A DNA stretch of 64,000 nucleotides, taken from positions 62,001-126,000 of the forward strand of contig JAEUMQ010000014.1 in the NCBI GenBank assembly GCA_016791425.1, read 5' to 3'. The stretch comes from Hyphomonadaceae bacterium. Its GTDB lineage: Bacteria; Pseudomonadota; Alphaproteobacteria; Caulobacterales; Aquidulcibacteraceae. Below are positions 29,205 through 39,479 of the stretch, one piece after another. Made by a program: the position numbers and the translations under genes. Each line of letters opens with the position of its first letter. Within the stretch, counting starts at the first letter, position 1. The notes beneath the pieces were generated by a model, which searched no databases, was not told where the DNA came from, and saw nothing but the letters and a program-made list of their open reading frames with translations.

Positions 29205-29893
29205 ACGGCGCACGCCTCCTCGTGGTCGATGACGAGCCGCAGCTGTTGCGCGTGCTGCAGCCCGGCCTCATGGCCGCGGGCTATGACGTGGAGGCGGCCG
29301 AGGATGCGCAGAGCGCGCTCAAGGCGCTCGCGGCGACGCGGTTCGACCTCGTCATCCTCGATCTCGGCCTGCCCGACATGGACGGCAAGGACCTGATCAA
29401 ACGGCTGCGGGAATGGAACGAGGCGCCGATCATCGTGCTCTCGGCGCGCGACGCCGAGCAGGAGAAGATCGAGGCGCTCGATCGCGGCGCGAACGATTTC
29501 GTCAACAAGCCGTTCTCGATCGGAGAGCTGATGGCGCGCGTGCGCGCCGTGCTGCGCGGCCGCGAGGAGCGCGCGGTGCGGCGCAAGGCGCTCAGCATCG
29601 GACACGTGAACATCGATTTCGGCGCGCGGCGCCTGAGCGTAAAGGGCAAGGAAGTGCGCCCCTCGCCGCGCGAATGGCGGTTGCTGCGCGCCTTCGCCGA
29701 GCATCTCGAAGAGACGCTGACGCACAAGCAGATCGTGGCGGCCGTGTGGGGACCCGACGAGGACATCGAGGCGCAGTTCGTGCGCGTGCTGGTCGGCAAT
29801 CTGCGCCAGAAGATCGAGCTCGATCCGTCCAATCCGCAGATGATCGTGACAGAGACAGGCGTCGGCTATCGCATGTCCGCGGCGGCCGATTGA
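29201..29893 (+). CDS. KdpE-like OmpR-family response regulator
   Basis: A 230-residue DNA-binding regulator, partner of the kinase encoded just upstream. The receiver domain has D10/D11, the phosphorylation site D54 (LVILDLGLPDMDG), Thr/Ser in VLSARD and Lys in NKPF. The C-terminal winged helix contains RPSPREWRLLRAFAEHLEETLTHKQI and VRVLVGNLRQKIE. Its start overlaps the kinase stop by 4 bp, giving coupled translation. The target is unknown because no potassium-transport genes are in the window. Confidence 0.95.
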   Translation: MNGARLLVVDDEPQLLRVLQPGLMAAGYDVEAAEDAQSALKALAATRFDLVILDLGLPDMDGKDLIKRLREWNEAPIIVLSARDAEQEKIEALDRGANDFVNKPFSIGELMARVRAVLRGREERAVRRKALSIGHVNIDFGARRLSVKGKEVRPSPREWRLLRAFAEHLEETLTHKQIVAAVWGPDEDIEAQFVRVLVGNLRQKIELDPSNPQMIVTETGVGYRMSAAAD

Positions 29894-29900
29894 GGACGCA

Positions 29901-31250
29901 TCAGGGCGCCGCGGGAGCGACGCGCCAGATAACGTTGCCGACATCGTCAGCGACGAGGACGGCGCCGGTGCGGTCGAAAGCCACGCCTACGGGCCGCCCT
30001 TGCGCCTTGCCATCGGCGTTCAGGAAGCCGGCAAGGAAATCCTCCGGCGGTCCGGACGGGCGGCCGTTCGTGAACGGCACGAAGATCACCTTGTAGCCGG
30101 AGCGCTCCGACCGGTTCCAGGAGCCATGCTGGCCGACGAGCGCGCCGCCATGGAAACGCTCCGGAAGCGGACCATCGGACGGGACGAAGGCGAGGCCCAG
30201 CGAGGCGGTGTGGGCGCCGAGCGCGTAATCGGGCGCAACGGCCTTGGCGACGAGATCGGCGCGCTGCGGCTGGACCCGCTCATCGACGTTCTGGCCGTAG
30301 TAGGAATACGGCCAGCCATAGAAGGCGCCGTCGCGGACGCTGGTCATGTAGTCGGGCACGAGATCGTCGCCGAGACGATCGCGCTCGTTGACGGCCACCC
30401 AGAGCGCGCCCGTCACCGGCTCCCAGGCAAGGCCGTTCGGGTTGCGAAGCCCGGTGGCGAAGACGCGATGGGCGCCGGCGGCAAGGTCGAATTCCCAAAC
30501 CGCGGCGCGCTCGTTCTCGGCTTCGGCGCCGGCTTCGCCAATGTTCGAGACGGAGCCGACGGTGATGTAGAGCTTGGTTCCGTCGCGGCTGGGGAGAACG
30601 TCGCGGGTCCAGTGGCCGTTGCGCTCGGCGTTGTAGGGCAGACGCGCGACGACCGTCGGCGCACCGGTCGCGCGCGCAGCGCCCGGGGCATAATCGAAGC
30701 GGACGACGGCATCGGTGTTGGCGACGTAAAAATCATCGCCGATGAGCGCCATGCCGAAGGGCTGGTTCAGGTTCTGCACGAAGACGCTGCGGGTATCGAC
30801 ATCGCCGTCGCCGTCGGCGTCGCGCAAGAGTGTGATGCGGTCGGCGCTAGGGCCAAGCGCGCCGGCGCGCTTCTGCATCGCGTTGGCGACGGCGCTCTGC
30901 ACGCCCTGCACGCGCGCGGGGCGGGTGCTCGATTCAGCCACGAGAATGTCGCCGTTGGGCAGGCGCAGCATCCAGCGCGGATGGTCGAGGCCCTCGGCGT
31001 AGCGGGTGACCGTGAATCCGGCGGGCGCGGTGGGCGCGCCGTCCTTGGTCCAGCCGATCGCCTCGGCGACGTTGAGGGTGGGCGCGAGCTCCTTCTGGGG
31101 CGCGACCAGGACCGGGTTGGGGCCGTAGCCGACCGCGTAGCTGGCGGCTTCGGCCGCGGGCGCCTCCTGCTTGGCCGGCGGCGCTTGCGAGCAGGCCACG
31201 ACGACCGCACAGGCGGCGGCCACGCCCAGCAGAACGGCTCTCAAGGTCAT
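29901..31250 (-). CDS. Sorbosone dehydrogenase-like beta-propeller lipoprotein
   Basis: A 449-residue exported protein of the PQQ-dependent glucose/sorbosone dehydrogenase-like family. ATG 31250 is preferred: GAGGGG lies just upstream and the N-terminus (MTLRAVLLGVAAACAVVVACSQ) is a signal with lipobox ending in Cys20. The first 52 residues of the longer frame do not look like protein. Blocks include LDHPRWMLRLPNGDILVAESST, FGMALIGDDFYVANTDAVVRFDY, RNPNGLAWEPVTGALWVAVNERD and GQHGSWNRSERSGYKVIFVPF. It probably oxidises a sugar or related substrate in the periplasm, but PQQ dependence is inferred from the family only. Confidence 0.88.
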   Translation of the reverse strand: MTLRAVLLGVAAACAVVVACSQAPPAKQEAPAAEAASYAVGYGPNPVLVAPQKELAPTLNVAEAIGWTKDGAPTAPAGFTVTRYAEGLDHPRWMLRLPNGDILVAESSTRPARVQGVQSAVANAMQKRAGALGPSADRITLLRDADGDGDVDTRSVFVQNLNQPFGMALIGDDFYVANTDAVVRFDYAPGAARATGAPTVVARLPYNAERNGHWTRDVLPSRDGTKLYITVGSVSNIGEAGAEAENERAAVWEFDLAAGAHRVFATGLRNPNGLAWEPVTGALWVAVNERDRLGDDLVPDYMTSVRDGAFYGWPYSYYGQNVDERVQPQRADLVAKAVAPDYALGAHTASLGLAFVPSDGPLPERFHGGALVGQHGSWNRSERSGYKVIFVPFTNGRPSGPPEDFLAGFLNADGKAQGRPVGVAFDRTGAVLVADDVGNVIWRVAPAAP

Positions 31251-31463
31251 CGATCCCCTCCCCTTCGCATCCCCAGCGGCCGGGGCTTTGTGAGCATTTC
31301 GGCCGGACAAGGCAAACCCCGCTCCCGCAGAGTTGAACCGCCGCCGCATGCGCGGGGTTCCTTTCAAATCGCGCCGGGGCCAGCTATGCATTATCGCAAG
31401 GATCACCGATAGGAACGCGGCGGACCGGTCCTCGGCCGCTCAGGAACAGGGTCTCGGGCGCGC

Positions 31464-32354
31464 ATGGATTGGGACAAGCTCAAGACGTTTCACTACGCCG
31501 CCGAGACCGGCAGCCTGACGGCGGCCGCCGAGCGGCTGGGGGTCTCGCAATCGGCGGTGTCGCGTCAGATCGCGGCGCTGGAGGAAGGCATGGCCGTGCC
31601 GCTCTTCCAGCGGCACGCGCGCGGGCTGCTGCTCACCGGCCCCGGAATGGCGCTTCGCGACTTTACGCGCGAAATGGCGAACGTCGCGCTCATCGCGGAA
31701 TCGACGCTCAAGGACGCGCGCGAGAAAGTGATGGGCGACCTTCGCGTCACGGCGCCCGTCGCCTTCGGCTCCACCTGGCTTGCGCCGCGGCTGACGCATT
31801 TCACGGACGCCTATCCCGAGACGCGGCTGCAATTGCTGCTCGACGACCGCGAGTTCGATCTTCTGAAGCTCGAAGCGGAATGCGCAATCCGGCTGTGGGC
31901 GGCGACGCACGCCGACCTCATCCAACGCAAGATCTGCGAAGTGCACGTGAGCCTCTATGCGTCGGCAAGCTATATCGCCAAGCATGGCGCACCGAAGGAC
32001 ACCGACGCGCTCGATCAGCACCGCATCATCGCCTACCAGATGAACGCGTCGAACGCGATGCGAGAGCTCGACTGGGGGACGCGGGCGGGGCGCGAGGATG
32101 CAAGGCCGCGCACGCCGCACCTGGAGATCAACAATGTCTACGGCATGCTGCGGGCGGTGGAGTCCGGGTTCGGGATCGCGTCGCTGCCCGACTACATGGC
32201 GGGCGCCTCGCGCGACCTGGTGAAGGTGTTGCCCGACGTCGCGGGACCGTCGTTCGAAGTGTATTTCATCTATCCGAGCGACCTGAAACGCTCGAAGCGC
32301 ATCGCGGCGTTCCGGCAATTTCTCGTCGAGCAGGCCGCGGGCTGGAAGCAATAA
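31464..32354 (+). CDS. LysR-family transcriptional regulator
   Basis: A 296-residue regulator with an N-terminal winged helix (DWDKLKTFHYAAETGSLTAAAERLGVSQSAVSRQIAALEE) and a substrate-binding effector domain from about residue 90. The sequence is close to the LysR group that opens MDWDKLRIFH. The neighbouring gene on the right is an EamA transporter on the opposite strand, not divergent, so no target can be proposed from context. There are no obvious operators in the short 5' region. Confidence 0.95.
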   Translation: MDWDKLKTFHYAAETGSLTAAAERLGVSQSAVSRQIAALEEGMAVPLFQRHARGLLLTGPGMALRDFTREMANVALIAESTLKDAREKVMGDLRVTAPVAFGSTWLAPRLTHFTDAYPETRLQLLLDDREFDLLKLEAECAIRLWAATHADLIQRKICEVHVSLYASASYIAKHGAPKDTDALDQHRIIAYQMNASNAMRELDWGTRAGREDARPRTPHLEINNVYGMLRAVESGFGIASLPDYMAGASRDLVKVLPDVAGPSFEVYFIYPSDLKRSKRIAAFRQFLVEQAAGWKQ

Positions 32355-32593
32355 AGTTCGAATTGTTCGCGTGAGAAGTGCGGCCAGCGGGCGCGTTGGC
32401 GCAGGGCGGCGAAACGCTACGATTTTCCTGTGCGGGCCCGCCCCCCGCACGACGCCGACGAAGGGGCGCGAAGCTCCCAGCGGCAAACCCGGAGCGACTC
32501 TCGATCGCTCGCGATCGCGATTTGAGCAACTCTGGAGCGAACTTGGCCGCGCGCCCTCTCCCCCATTCGGGGCCGCGGCCCTTGTTCGTCCTC

Positions 32594-33430
32594 TCAGCTG
32601 CTGAAGCCGATCGTCAGCGCGCCGGCGGCGACGATGGCGGCGCCCAGCCAGCGGCGCGGGCCCATGGCTTCCTTCAAAAAGAGCCAGGAGATAAGGGCGG
32701 CGAACACGACGGAGGTTTCGCGCAGCGCGATGGTCTGACCGATCGGGGCGATCGACTGGGCCCAGACGACGAGGCCGTAGCCGGTGGTGGAAAAGATCCC
32801 GGCAATCAAGCCGCGCCAGGCGCCGCTCTTCGCGTCGCGCAGCAACGGCGCGAGCCCGCGACGGAAGAGCGCGAAGCCGCCGAGCGGGATGGCCATGAAA
32901 AGCGTCATCCAGCCGAAATAGAGCGCGACATCGCCGGTGGCGCGCGCGCCCAGGCCGTCGATGAGGGAATAGGTCGCGATGATGCAGGCGGTGAGCAGCG
33001 CCCAGAGCGTCGCCTTCAAGGGCGCGTTCGGCGAAACGCCGACGCACATCACCCCGATGCTGACGAGCAGGATGCCGAGCGCATCGCCGAACGAGGGGAT
33101 CTCGCGCGCGGCGAAGGCGGCGCCGATGGCGACGAGCGAAGGCGCGGCGCCGCGCGAGATCGTGTAGACGTGCGAGAGATCGCCGAGCTCATAGCCCCTG
33201 ATCAGCGCGGCCCAGTAGAGCGCGTGCGCCGCCGCGGATGCGACGAGATAAGGCCAGGCGGCGGCGTTCGGCGGACCGGCGAAGGCGATGAGCAGGAGCG
33301 CGCAAATGAGCGAGCCCAGCGCGACAAAGAAGGAATCGGCGAGACGGTCGCGACCGGATTTCAGCAGCGCGTTCCAGCTCGCATGGATGCAGGCGGAAGC
33401 GAGCGCGGCGGCGATCGCGAGCGGGGGCAT
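32594..33430 (-). CDS. EamA/DMT-family transporter
   Basis: A 278-residue inner-membrane protein with ten hydrophobic helices in two EamA repeats, as in drug/metabolite transporters. The opening IAAALASACIHASWNALLKSG and the repeat-ending GLLLVS or IVAAGALTIGF types are characteristic. Substrate unknown. The 239 bp between it and the LysR gene hold no recognisable gene. Confidence 0.9.
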   Translation of the reverse strand: MPPLAIAAALASACIHASWNALLKSGRDRLADSFFVALGSLICALLLIAFAGPPNAAAWPYLVASAAAHALYWAALIRGYELGDLSHVYTISRGAAPSLVAIGAAFAAREIPSFGDALGILLVSIGVMCVGVSPNAPLKATLWALLTACIIATYSLIDGLGARATGDVALYFGWMTLFMAIPLGGFALFRRGLAPLLRDAKSGAWRGLIAGIFSTTGYGLVVWAQSIAPIGQTIALRETSVVFAALISWLFLKEAMGPRRWLGAAIVAAGALTIGFSS

Positions 33431-33502
33431 CAGAGCTTGATCCGCCTACGGACGACTCTCGGCGCGCTAATCTGGAGAGGGCGCCGACGCCCCCTCACCC
33501 TA

Positions 33503-33528
33503 CCCTCTCCCCTGGAAGGGGGAGAGGG
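33503..33528. repeat. GC-rich hairpin repeat (CCCTCTCCCC arms)
   Basis: Perfect 10-bp arms CCCTCTCCCC and GGGGAGAGGG with a 6-base loop, between the EamA and aminotransferase genes. The same arms recur at 40629-40650, and related shorter arms occur at 6876, 52018 and 52140. Confidence 0.7.
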
Positions 33529-33547
33529 GCGGTTCGGCTTGCGGCGT

Positions 33548-34765
<1,218 letters not shown>

Positions 34766-34876
34766 TCAGCTTGCGGGGGCTCTGTCGTGCTCTGATCCGG
34801 GGAAAACCGCAAGCGCAGCGGCTGGCTTGCGCGCGCCATGGCGGCTATAAGCCACGCCGCGATGCGGAGGAGACAC

Positions 34877-35830
34877 ATGCGCTTTCTTTCCCGTTCTCGG
34901 GCCGCTTTCCTGGCCGCTTCCTTGGCGTGGCCCGGCTTGGCCGCGCTCGTCTTGGCCGCTCTCGCCTTCGTCACGGGCCCCGCGCTGGCCGACATGCGTG
35001 CGCAGCCGGCGGAATGCCGCGCGGCGGAAGCACAGATCGAGACAGCGCTCAGGGAAGCTCCAAATTGGCAGGGGCGCGTGGAGGCGCTCAGGCGGCTGGC
35101 GCCGAACATCCCGCCGGCGTGCGAAGAGCTGAAGACGCGCACCGAGCGCATCTTGCGATCGCTGACCGAGGCGCAAGCAGCGCCTGTCGATGGGCCGTCG
35201 CGTGGAATGGGGCAAGCGTTCGCACTGCCCGATTTTCCATGGCCGCCGCCGACGCCGTCGGCGCGGCTCGTCATGCCGCGTGCGCCGCTCGTGGCGGCGC
35301 TGCCGGCCAGCCAGAGTCTCTATGATGTCGGCGAGCGGCTGACGGGCGCGCTCCTGCAGGCGGGCTATTCCGAATACAGCTTCTTCGCCGCGCCGAAGGG
35401 CTTCGCGCTCACTGCGCGGCTGGAACGCATCCGCGACGACGGCACGCCGGCGCCTGAAGAGTTCCGGTTCCTGGAGCCGTCGGCGGAAGAGCCCTTCTCG
35501 CTGACGAGCTATGTCTCGCGGCTCTTCTTCGCGCCGGAGGGATTCTACCGGCAGATCGTGTTCGTGGTGACCGACCAGCCTTTCGTGGCGAGCGCGCCGG
35601 CGCCGACGACGAACACCGCAGACGAATGGTTGCGGCGCGGCGCAACCAGCTTGCCGGATGGTTATCGGCGGCTCCCGTTCGGACCGGGCTACAATGTGAC
35701 CGCGCTCGTCTACGAGTTCCGCAAGGGCGCGCGCGACCGCGATGTCGCGACGCTGACGCCCGGGCGACTGGCGGGACGCGAGCATCTGGTGAAATCGGGG
35801 ATCTACGCGGCGCTCGTGCCGAGCCCGTGA
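34877..35830 (+). CDS. Exported protein of unknown function
   Basis: A 317-residue secreted protein. ATG 34877 is chosen because GGAGGAG lies immediately upstream. It gives a signal sequence (RFLSRSRAAFLAASLAWPG, then hydrophobic core, ending GPALA). After a helical region with two cysteines (PAECRAA, PPACEEL) comes a C-terminal domain with DVGERLTGALLQAGYSEYSFF, then APKGFALTARLERI. This could be a small alpha/beta sensor-like domain also found in other exported unknowns. The family is not recognised. The stop overlaps the start of a 53-residue frame. Confidence 0.75.
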   Translation: MRFLSRSRAAFLAASLAWPGLAALVLAALAFVTGPALADMRAQPAECRAAEAQIETALREAPNWQGRVEALRRLAPNIPPACEELKTRTERILRSLTEAQAAPVDGPSRGMGQAFALPDFPWPPPTPSARLVMPRAPLVAALPASQSLYDVGERLTGALLQAGYSEYSFFAAPKGFALTARLERIRDDGTPAPEEFRFLEPSAEEPFSLTSYVSRLFFAPEGFYRQIVFVVTDQPFVASAPAPTTNTADEWLRRGATSLPDGYRRLPFGPGYNVTALVYEFRKGARDRDVATLTPGRLAGREHLVKSGIYAALVPSP

Positions 35831-35991
35831 TGCGGCTGGCGGCGCGGAGCGGCGCGAACTATATTGAGCGCATGAATGATCTCGCTCCGATCCGCCAGCT
35901 CTATGACGAGGCGTTCGAACGCTACGGCGATCTCGGCCAATACCAAGCGCGGGCGGCGTCGAGGGGCGGCATTCTGCCGACGCCGAGCTAG
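35830..35991 (+). CDS. Possible small protein, 53 aa (or 39 aa)
   Basis: ATG 35830 overlaps the previous stop (TGATG). A second in-frame ATG at 35872 would give 39 residues: MNDLAPIRQLYDEAFERYGD followed by LGQYQARAASRGGILPTPS. The latter part has balanced composition and amphipathic helix character, unlike a random GC-rich frame. No homologue is recognised. Confidence 0.45.
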   Translation: MRLAARSGANYIERMNDLAPIRQLYDEAFERYGDLGQYQARAASRGGILPTPS

Positions 35992-36079
35992 TCGCGTTTC
36001 ACCAAATACGCCTGACGGGCGAATTGCGGCACCGGCATGGTTAACGGCTGCTAATGTCGCGACGGCAGGGCCGCGCGAC

Positions 36080-36802
36080 ATGCTCAGTTCAGATCCCGCG
36101 ATCCAAGCAGCGCACGAAGTCTTCGCGGAAGCGCCCCTTTCCAAGGGCCGGAAGGCGCAATGCGCGCGGCCCACGGAGAAGGATGGCCTCGACACATCCT
36201 TCACGCTCACGTTCGTCTCGGACTACCGTATCTCCGGCATCAGCTCTTCGGGCAAAGCGCCGGCGCTGCAAGGCAGCGTCGATGTCGAGGACGCATCGGG
36301 ATGGAGCGCCGGGCTCTGGGCGTCGAACATAAAGGAATTCGCCGGATCGAGCGTCGAGGTCGATCTTTACGCGGCAAGGTCTTTCGACATCGGCGCGACG
36401 GAGGCTTCGCTCGGCGCCACGCTGATCTACCTTCCCGGCGGCGAGAACATCAATGTCGGTCTCCTCACCGGCGGGCTCGCGCGTGCGATCGGACCGTTCG
36501 ATGCGAGCCTCGATGTCCGCTATGCGTGGCCGCAGAGCGAACTCGGCGGCGATGACGACATCTATGTCACGATCGGCGCCGACAGTCCGATCGGGCGGTT
36601 CGCGGGCGCCGCGCTGACGCTGGGCGCCAGCGTCGGCTATGAGGAGGGCGTGTTCGTCGCGGAAGGCGCCAAGCTCGACTGGTCGGTGAGCCTGACCGCC
36701 GAGGTCGCCGGGGTGGAACTGGGGCTGGCCTATGTCGATACTGATGTCCGAGATGAGAATGGCGATGCGGCGTGCGTCTTCTCCATCTCGCGGACGTTCT
36801 GA
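36080..36802 (+). CDS. TorF-family putative porin, apparently without signal peptide
   Basis: A 240-residue beta-barrel-type protein. TLTFVSDYRISGISSSGKAP, the G-x-W-A-S-N motif (AGLWASNIKEF) and EVDLYAARSFDIG match the TorF/Gcw_chp outer-membrane family, and the C-terminus ends in a Phe after alternating strands (FSISRTF). The frame from ATG 36080 begins MLSSDPAIQAAHEVF with no signal sequence. I found none upstream in this frame, and Shine-Dalgarno support is poor. Either the N-terminus is frameshifted or lost, or a non-obvious start is used. Confidence 0.7.
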   Translation: MLSSDPAIQAAHEVFAEAPLSKGRKAQCARPTEKDGLDTSFTLTFVSDYRISGISSSGKAPALQGSVDVEDASGWSAGLWASNIKEFAGSSVEVDLYAARSFDIGATEASLGATLIYLPGGENINVGLLTGGLARAIGPFDASLDVRYAWPQSELGGDDDIYVTIGADSPIGRFAGAALTLGASVGYEEGVFVAEGAKLDWSVSLTAEVAGVELGLAYVDTDVRDENGDAACVFSISRTF

Positions 36803-36818
36803 GATGCAAGGGCGCCTC

Positions 36819-37133
36819 ATGCGGCGATTGTGTGCGGTCCTGGCGATCTGCTTCGCAGTCACGCTCATGAGCGTGAGCAGCGCGGAAGCGCGCTGGTTCG
36901 AGCCGCACGCGAGCTGGCGCAATGCGGGCGCGACGTGCATCGCGTCGCGGCGGCCGCCGGCGCGCCGCTGGCGACATTCGCCGCCGCGCGCTTGCGTCGC
37001 TCCCGATCCCTCAGGAGCGGAGGCGGCGCCGGCGCAGCCCGTGAGCATGGCCAAGGCGGATTTTCTTCCGACGCTCAAGGACGTCCAAACCGCGGACGCG
37101 TTCGCACGCGTTCGGAGGGCGATGCGGGCCTGA
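36819..37133 (+). CDS. Small exported protein of unknown function
   Basis: A 104-residue protein. ATG 36819 is preferred because AAGGG lies about 7 bp upstream and the N-terminus (MRRLCAVLAICFAVTLMSVSSAEA) is a good signal peptide. The mature part is basic with an SRRPPARRWRHSPPRACVAP stretch and a C-terminal DFLPTLKDVQTADAF helix. It begins 16 bp after the TorF-like gene and may be co-transcribed with it. The family is not recognised. Confidence 0.6.
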   Translation: MRRLCAVLAICFAVTLMSVSSAEARWFEPHASWRNAGATCIASRRPPARRWRHSPPRACVAPDPSGAEAAPAQPVSMAKADFLPTLKDVQTADAFARVRRAMRA

Positions 37134-37181
37134 AGCTCCAGGGTCCTCGTTCATCCGTATACGGAAACTGAGCCCGAGCAG

Positions 37182-38252
37182 CTATTGCACCGGATAGTAA
37201 AGCTCGATGCGGACGTCGGCGTTCGGGTTGGCGGCGGCGTCGGCGGCTTCGGTGAGCACGACCTCCCAGGGGAAGCCCTGGTCGCGCAGCTGGATGTGGT
37301 GGGCGCGCAGATAGGCGTATGCGCGCGCATAGGTGAGCGAGAGACCGCTGCGGGGGCCGGCGTGCGTCACGCGCATGGCGGGACCCGACGGGGTCTGGCC
37401 AACCTCTTCGCCCGCGAGCGCGAGCGGCGCGGGGCCGGAGAAGGGATAGCCGATGCGAAAGGCGATGCGCTCATCGTCCATCTGCGTCGTCACGCGCAGC
37501 AGCGAGCCGGCGCGCACCAGGCGGCTTTCGGTGACGGTTCGATCGGCGTTGCGGCGGCCAAGCTCCATAGCGATCCCGACGCGGCGGGCGAGCTCGACAG
37601 GATCGTCGGTGAGGCTCACCGACACGGGGCTGTAGAGATAGGGCTGCGGCGCCACGGTGACGAATTCAGGCTCCAGGCCCTCGAAATCGACGTCGGGCAA
37701 TTGCTCGCTCATGGTCTTCAGGCGTGCGAGGCCGAGCGCGAGGTTGCGCTCGATCTCGCGGCTCATGAGCAAGTTCACATAGCGGCACGGCACGTTGATC
37801 GCGCCGGGCTGGCAGACGGCGGAGACGCGCCAGACGACATTGGTGATCGTGTTGCGGCCATCGCGCGGCGGGCGCAGGCGCAAGTCGGCGTTCATGGCGG
37901 CGCGATCGCCGAGGCGGACGATGGTGTCGACGCCGACAGGGGGCATGGAGCGGATGATCGTCTGCTCGCCGGCGCCCAGCTCGCGGCGCGTGCTCGACCA
38001 GCGCATGGTCTGGCCGTCGCCCGGCTCGTCGGAGGAGAAGGTGTAATTGGCGGCGGGATCGGCGGCGTAGACCGGGGACCATTCCTTGGCGATGCGCAGA
38101 TCGTTCACCTGGGCGAACACGGTCGCGCGCGGGCGTTCGATCTGGACCGAGCGGCGGACGTCCAGGGTATTGGGCAGAACGAAATAGCCGATCGCGAACA
38201 ACCCGCCGAGGATCGCGGCGAACACGACCAGCAGGCCGGCAAACCACCTCAT
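37182..38252 (-). CDS. Membrane-anchored SRPBCC / GyrI-like protein
   Basis: A 356-residue protein. ATG 38252 gives a single N-terminal anchor (RWFAGLLVVFAAILGGLFAI). A START/polyketide-cyclase-like domain follows (RRSVQIERPRATVFAQVNDLRIAKEWSPV), as in many SRPBCC proteins. The C-terminal half resembles a GyrI-like effector-binding domain (RVTHAGPRSGLSLTYARAYAYL, then WEVVLTEAAD and VRIELYYPV). The combination of SRPBCC and GyrI-like domains is seen in other bacteria, but the ligand is unknown. The longer frame from 38315 adds 21 charged residues and is not preferred. Confidence 0.8.
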   Translation of the reverse strand: MRWFAGLLVVFAAILGGLFAIGYFVLPNTLDVRRSVQIERPRATVFAQVNDLRIAKEWSPVYAADPAANYTFSSDEPGDGQTMRWSSTRRELGAGEQTIIRSMPPVGVDTIVRLGDRAAMNADLRLRPPRDGRNTITNVVWRVSAVCQPGAINVPCRYVNLLMSREIERNLALGLARLKTMSEQLPDVDFEGLEPEFVTVAPQPYLYSPVSVSLTDDPVELARRVGIAMELGRRNADRTVTESRLVRAGSLLRVTTQMDDERIAFRIGYPFSGPAPLALAGEEVGQTPSGPAMRVTHAGPRSGLSLTYARAYAYLRAHHIQLRDQGFPWEVVLTEAADAAANPNADVRIELYYPVQ

Positions 38253-38455
38253 GGGCACTGGTCTCCCGCCCCGCTCATGCGCGGGTTCGAAGGGGACGCG
38301 TCGATCGCGAACCAAAGATCGCCTGCACGATGCGGGCCATCGAGCCGGTCACACGCCCCGCACCGCGCGGTCGCGCCCTGCTCCTAACCCCCACCCTTTC
38401 CTCAATTTAACCATAGCCGCAGGCGCGGCGCCCGTCAGCCCCGCCGCGCAGCCCC

Positions 38456-38749
38456 TCAGCCGGCCAGCACGCGCTCGCTGGCGACCTCGTAGGCGGAGAT
38501 CTGCACTTCGCTGAGATCGAGGCCGCCGAGCGCCGCGGTGAACGCCGCCATGTGCGGGGTCTTCACGTGGGCGTCGAGCGCGGCCATGTCGCGCCAGCGC
38601 TCGCTAATGCGCATGAGGCCGGGATCGAGGACGTCCTCGCCGTAGGTGTAGAGGAGGCAGCCCGGCTCCTGACGCGTGGCGGCGCCGGCGGCGCGGAACT
38701 TGGCGCGGTCGGCCTCGGCGACGCGCACCGTGCCCTGGACAATGACCAT
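38456..38749 (-). CDS. Putative quinol/antibiotic-biosynthesis-type monooxygenase
   Basis: A 97-residue ABM-domain protein (dimeric ferredoxin-like fold). The pattern IVQGTVRVAEADRAKFRAAGAATRQEPGCLLYTY, then RISERWRDMAALDAHVKTPHMAAF, is characteristic of the YgiN-type family. These cofactor-free enzymes act on quinols or polyketides, but the substrate cannot be told here. Confidence 0.88.
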   Translation of the reverse strand: MVIVQGTVRVAEADRAKFRAAGAATRQEPGCLLYTYGEDVLDPGLMRISERWRDMAALDAHVKTPHMAAFTAALGGLDLSEVQISAYEVASERVLAG

Positions 38750-38851
38750 TTGTCTCTCCCCTTGCGTGGTGTGCGCGTGGGTAGAGGCGTGCGGAAGCGA
38801 AGTCCAGGTCGCCGCGCCGGCTATGCGCGCCGGCGCCTGATCAGACGCAAA

Positions 38852-39307
38852 TCAGGGACGATGCTCGGCGTGCGCGGGGGCGTGCTCGCGCGCGTGTTCG
38901 GCCGCCTCCCGCGCCACACGCGCGGCGCGATCGACGGGGCGAGGATCGGCGATCTCATCCAGCGAGAGCACGCGGCAGCGGCGGCCATCGACAAGGACGT
39001 GGCTGAAGCGGTCAAACGCGCCGATGCCGCCGGGGCGCACCGCAATGGCCGTGGTCCAGCGCAGATCGCGGGCGCAGAAACTGTCGAGCTCGGCGCGGTA
39101 CCAGCGGTGGCCGACGTCGAGGATGAGCGAACGATCGACGCCGACATGGTAGCCGTTGATCGTGCGCAGGGCGAACGGGATGCTCGCGTTGTGCTTCAGC
39201 ACGACATAACTCGGCGTCGCCGGCGCCTCCGCGGCGTTGGCGGAGACGACGGCGAAGGTGGACGCGACGCAAGCAAGGGCGGCGAAAGCCAATGATCTGA
39301 TCCGCAC
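38852..39307 (-). CDS. DUF6491 family exported protein
   Basis: A 151-residue exported protein with the DUF6491 pattern. There is a Cys-containing SFCARDLRWTTAIAVRPGGIG segment followed by FDRFSHVLVDGRRCRVLSLDEI. GTG 39307 is preferred over ATG 39337 because a strong Shine-Dalgarno (AGGAGG) lies 6-7 bp before it and the product then starts with a normal signal peptide (RIRSLAFAALACVASTFAVV...ANAA). The C-terminus is His/Arg/Glu-rich. Function unknown. Confidence 0.78.
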   Translation of the reverse strand: MRIRSLAFAALACVASTFAVVSANAAEAPATPSYVVLKHNASIPFALRTINGYHVGVDRSLILDVGHRWYRAELDSFCARDLRWTTAIAVRPGGIGAFDRFSHVLVDGRRCRVLSLDEIADPRPVDRAARVAREAAEHAREHAPAHAEHRP

Positions 39308-39479
39308 TGGGACCTCCTGACAGGATACTTTCGGCATATGGGCGGCGGTCCCGAACGCGTCGACTCACTTCGGCGTGAGCCTTTCAGGCTCGCGTAACGT
39401 CAGGCCGGGCAAGGACTGAAGAGACTATCCCCAACGCCTGCGCACGCCTAGAACGCGGCGAACGTGACAGGAAGCGCCC

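Noticed and set aside
29201-29893. Naming the pair kdpD/kdpE
   Set aside because: No kdp operon nearby and the kinase lacks KdpD's N-terminal domains. Only likeness can be claimed.
32355-32593. Possible small gene between LysR and EamA genes
   Set aside because: Frames there have shadow composition and no ribosome site.
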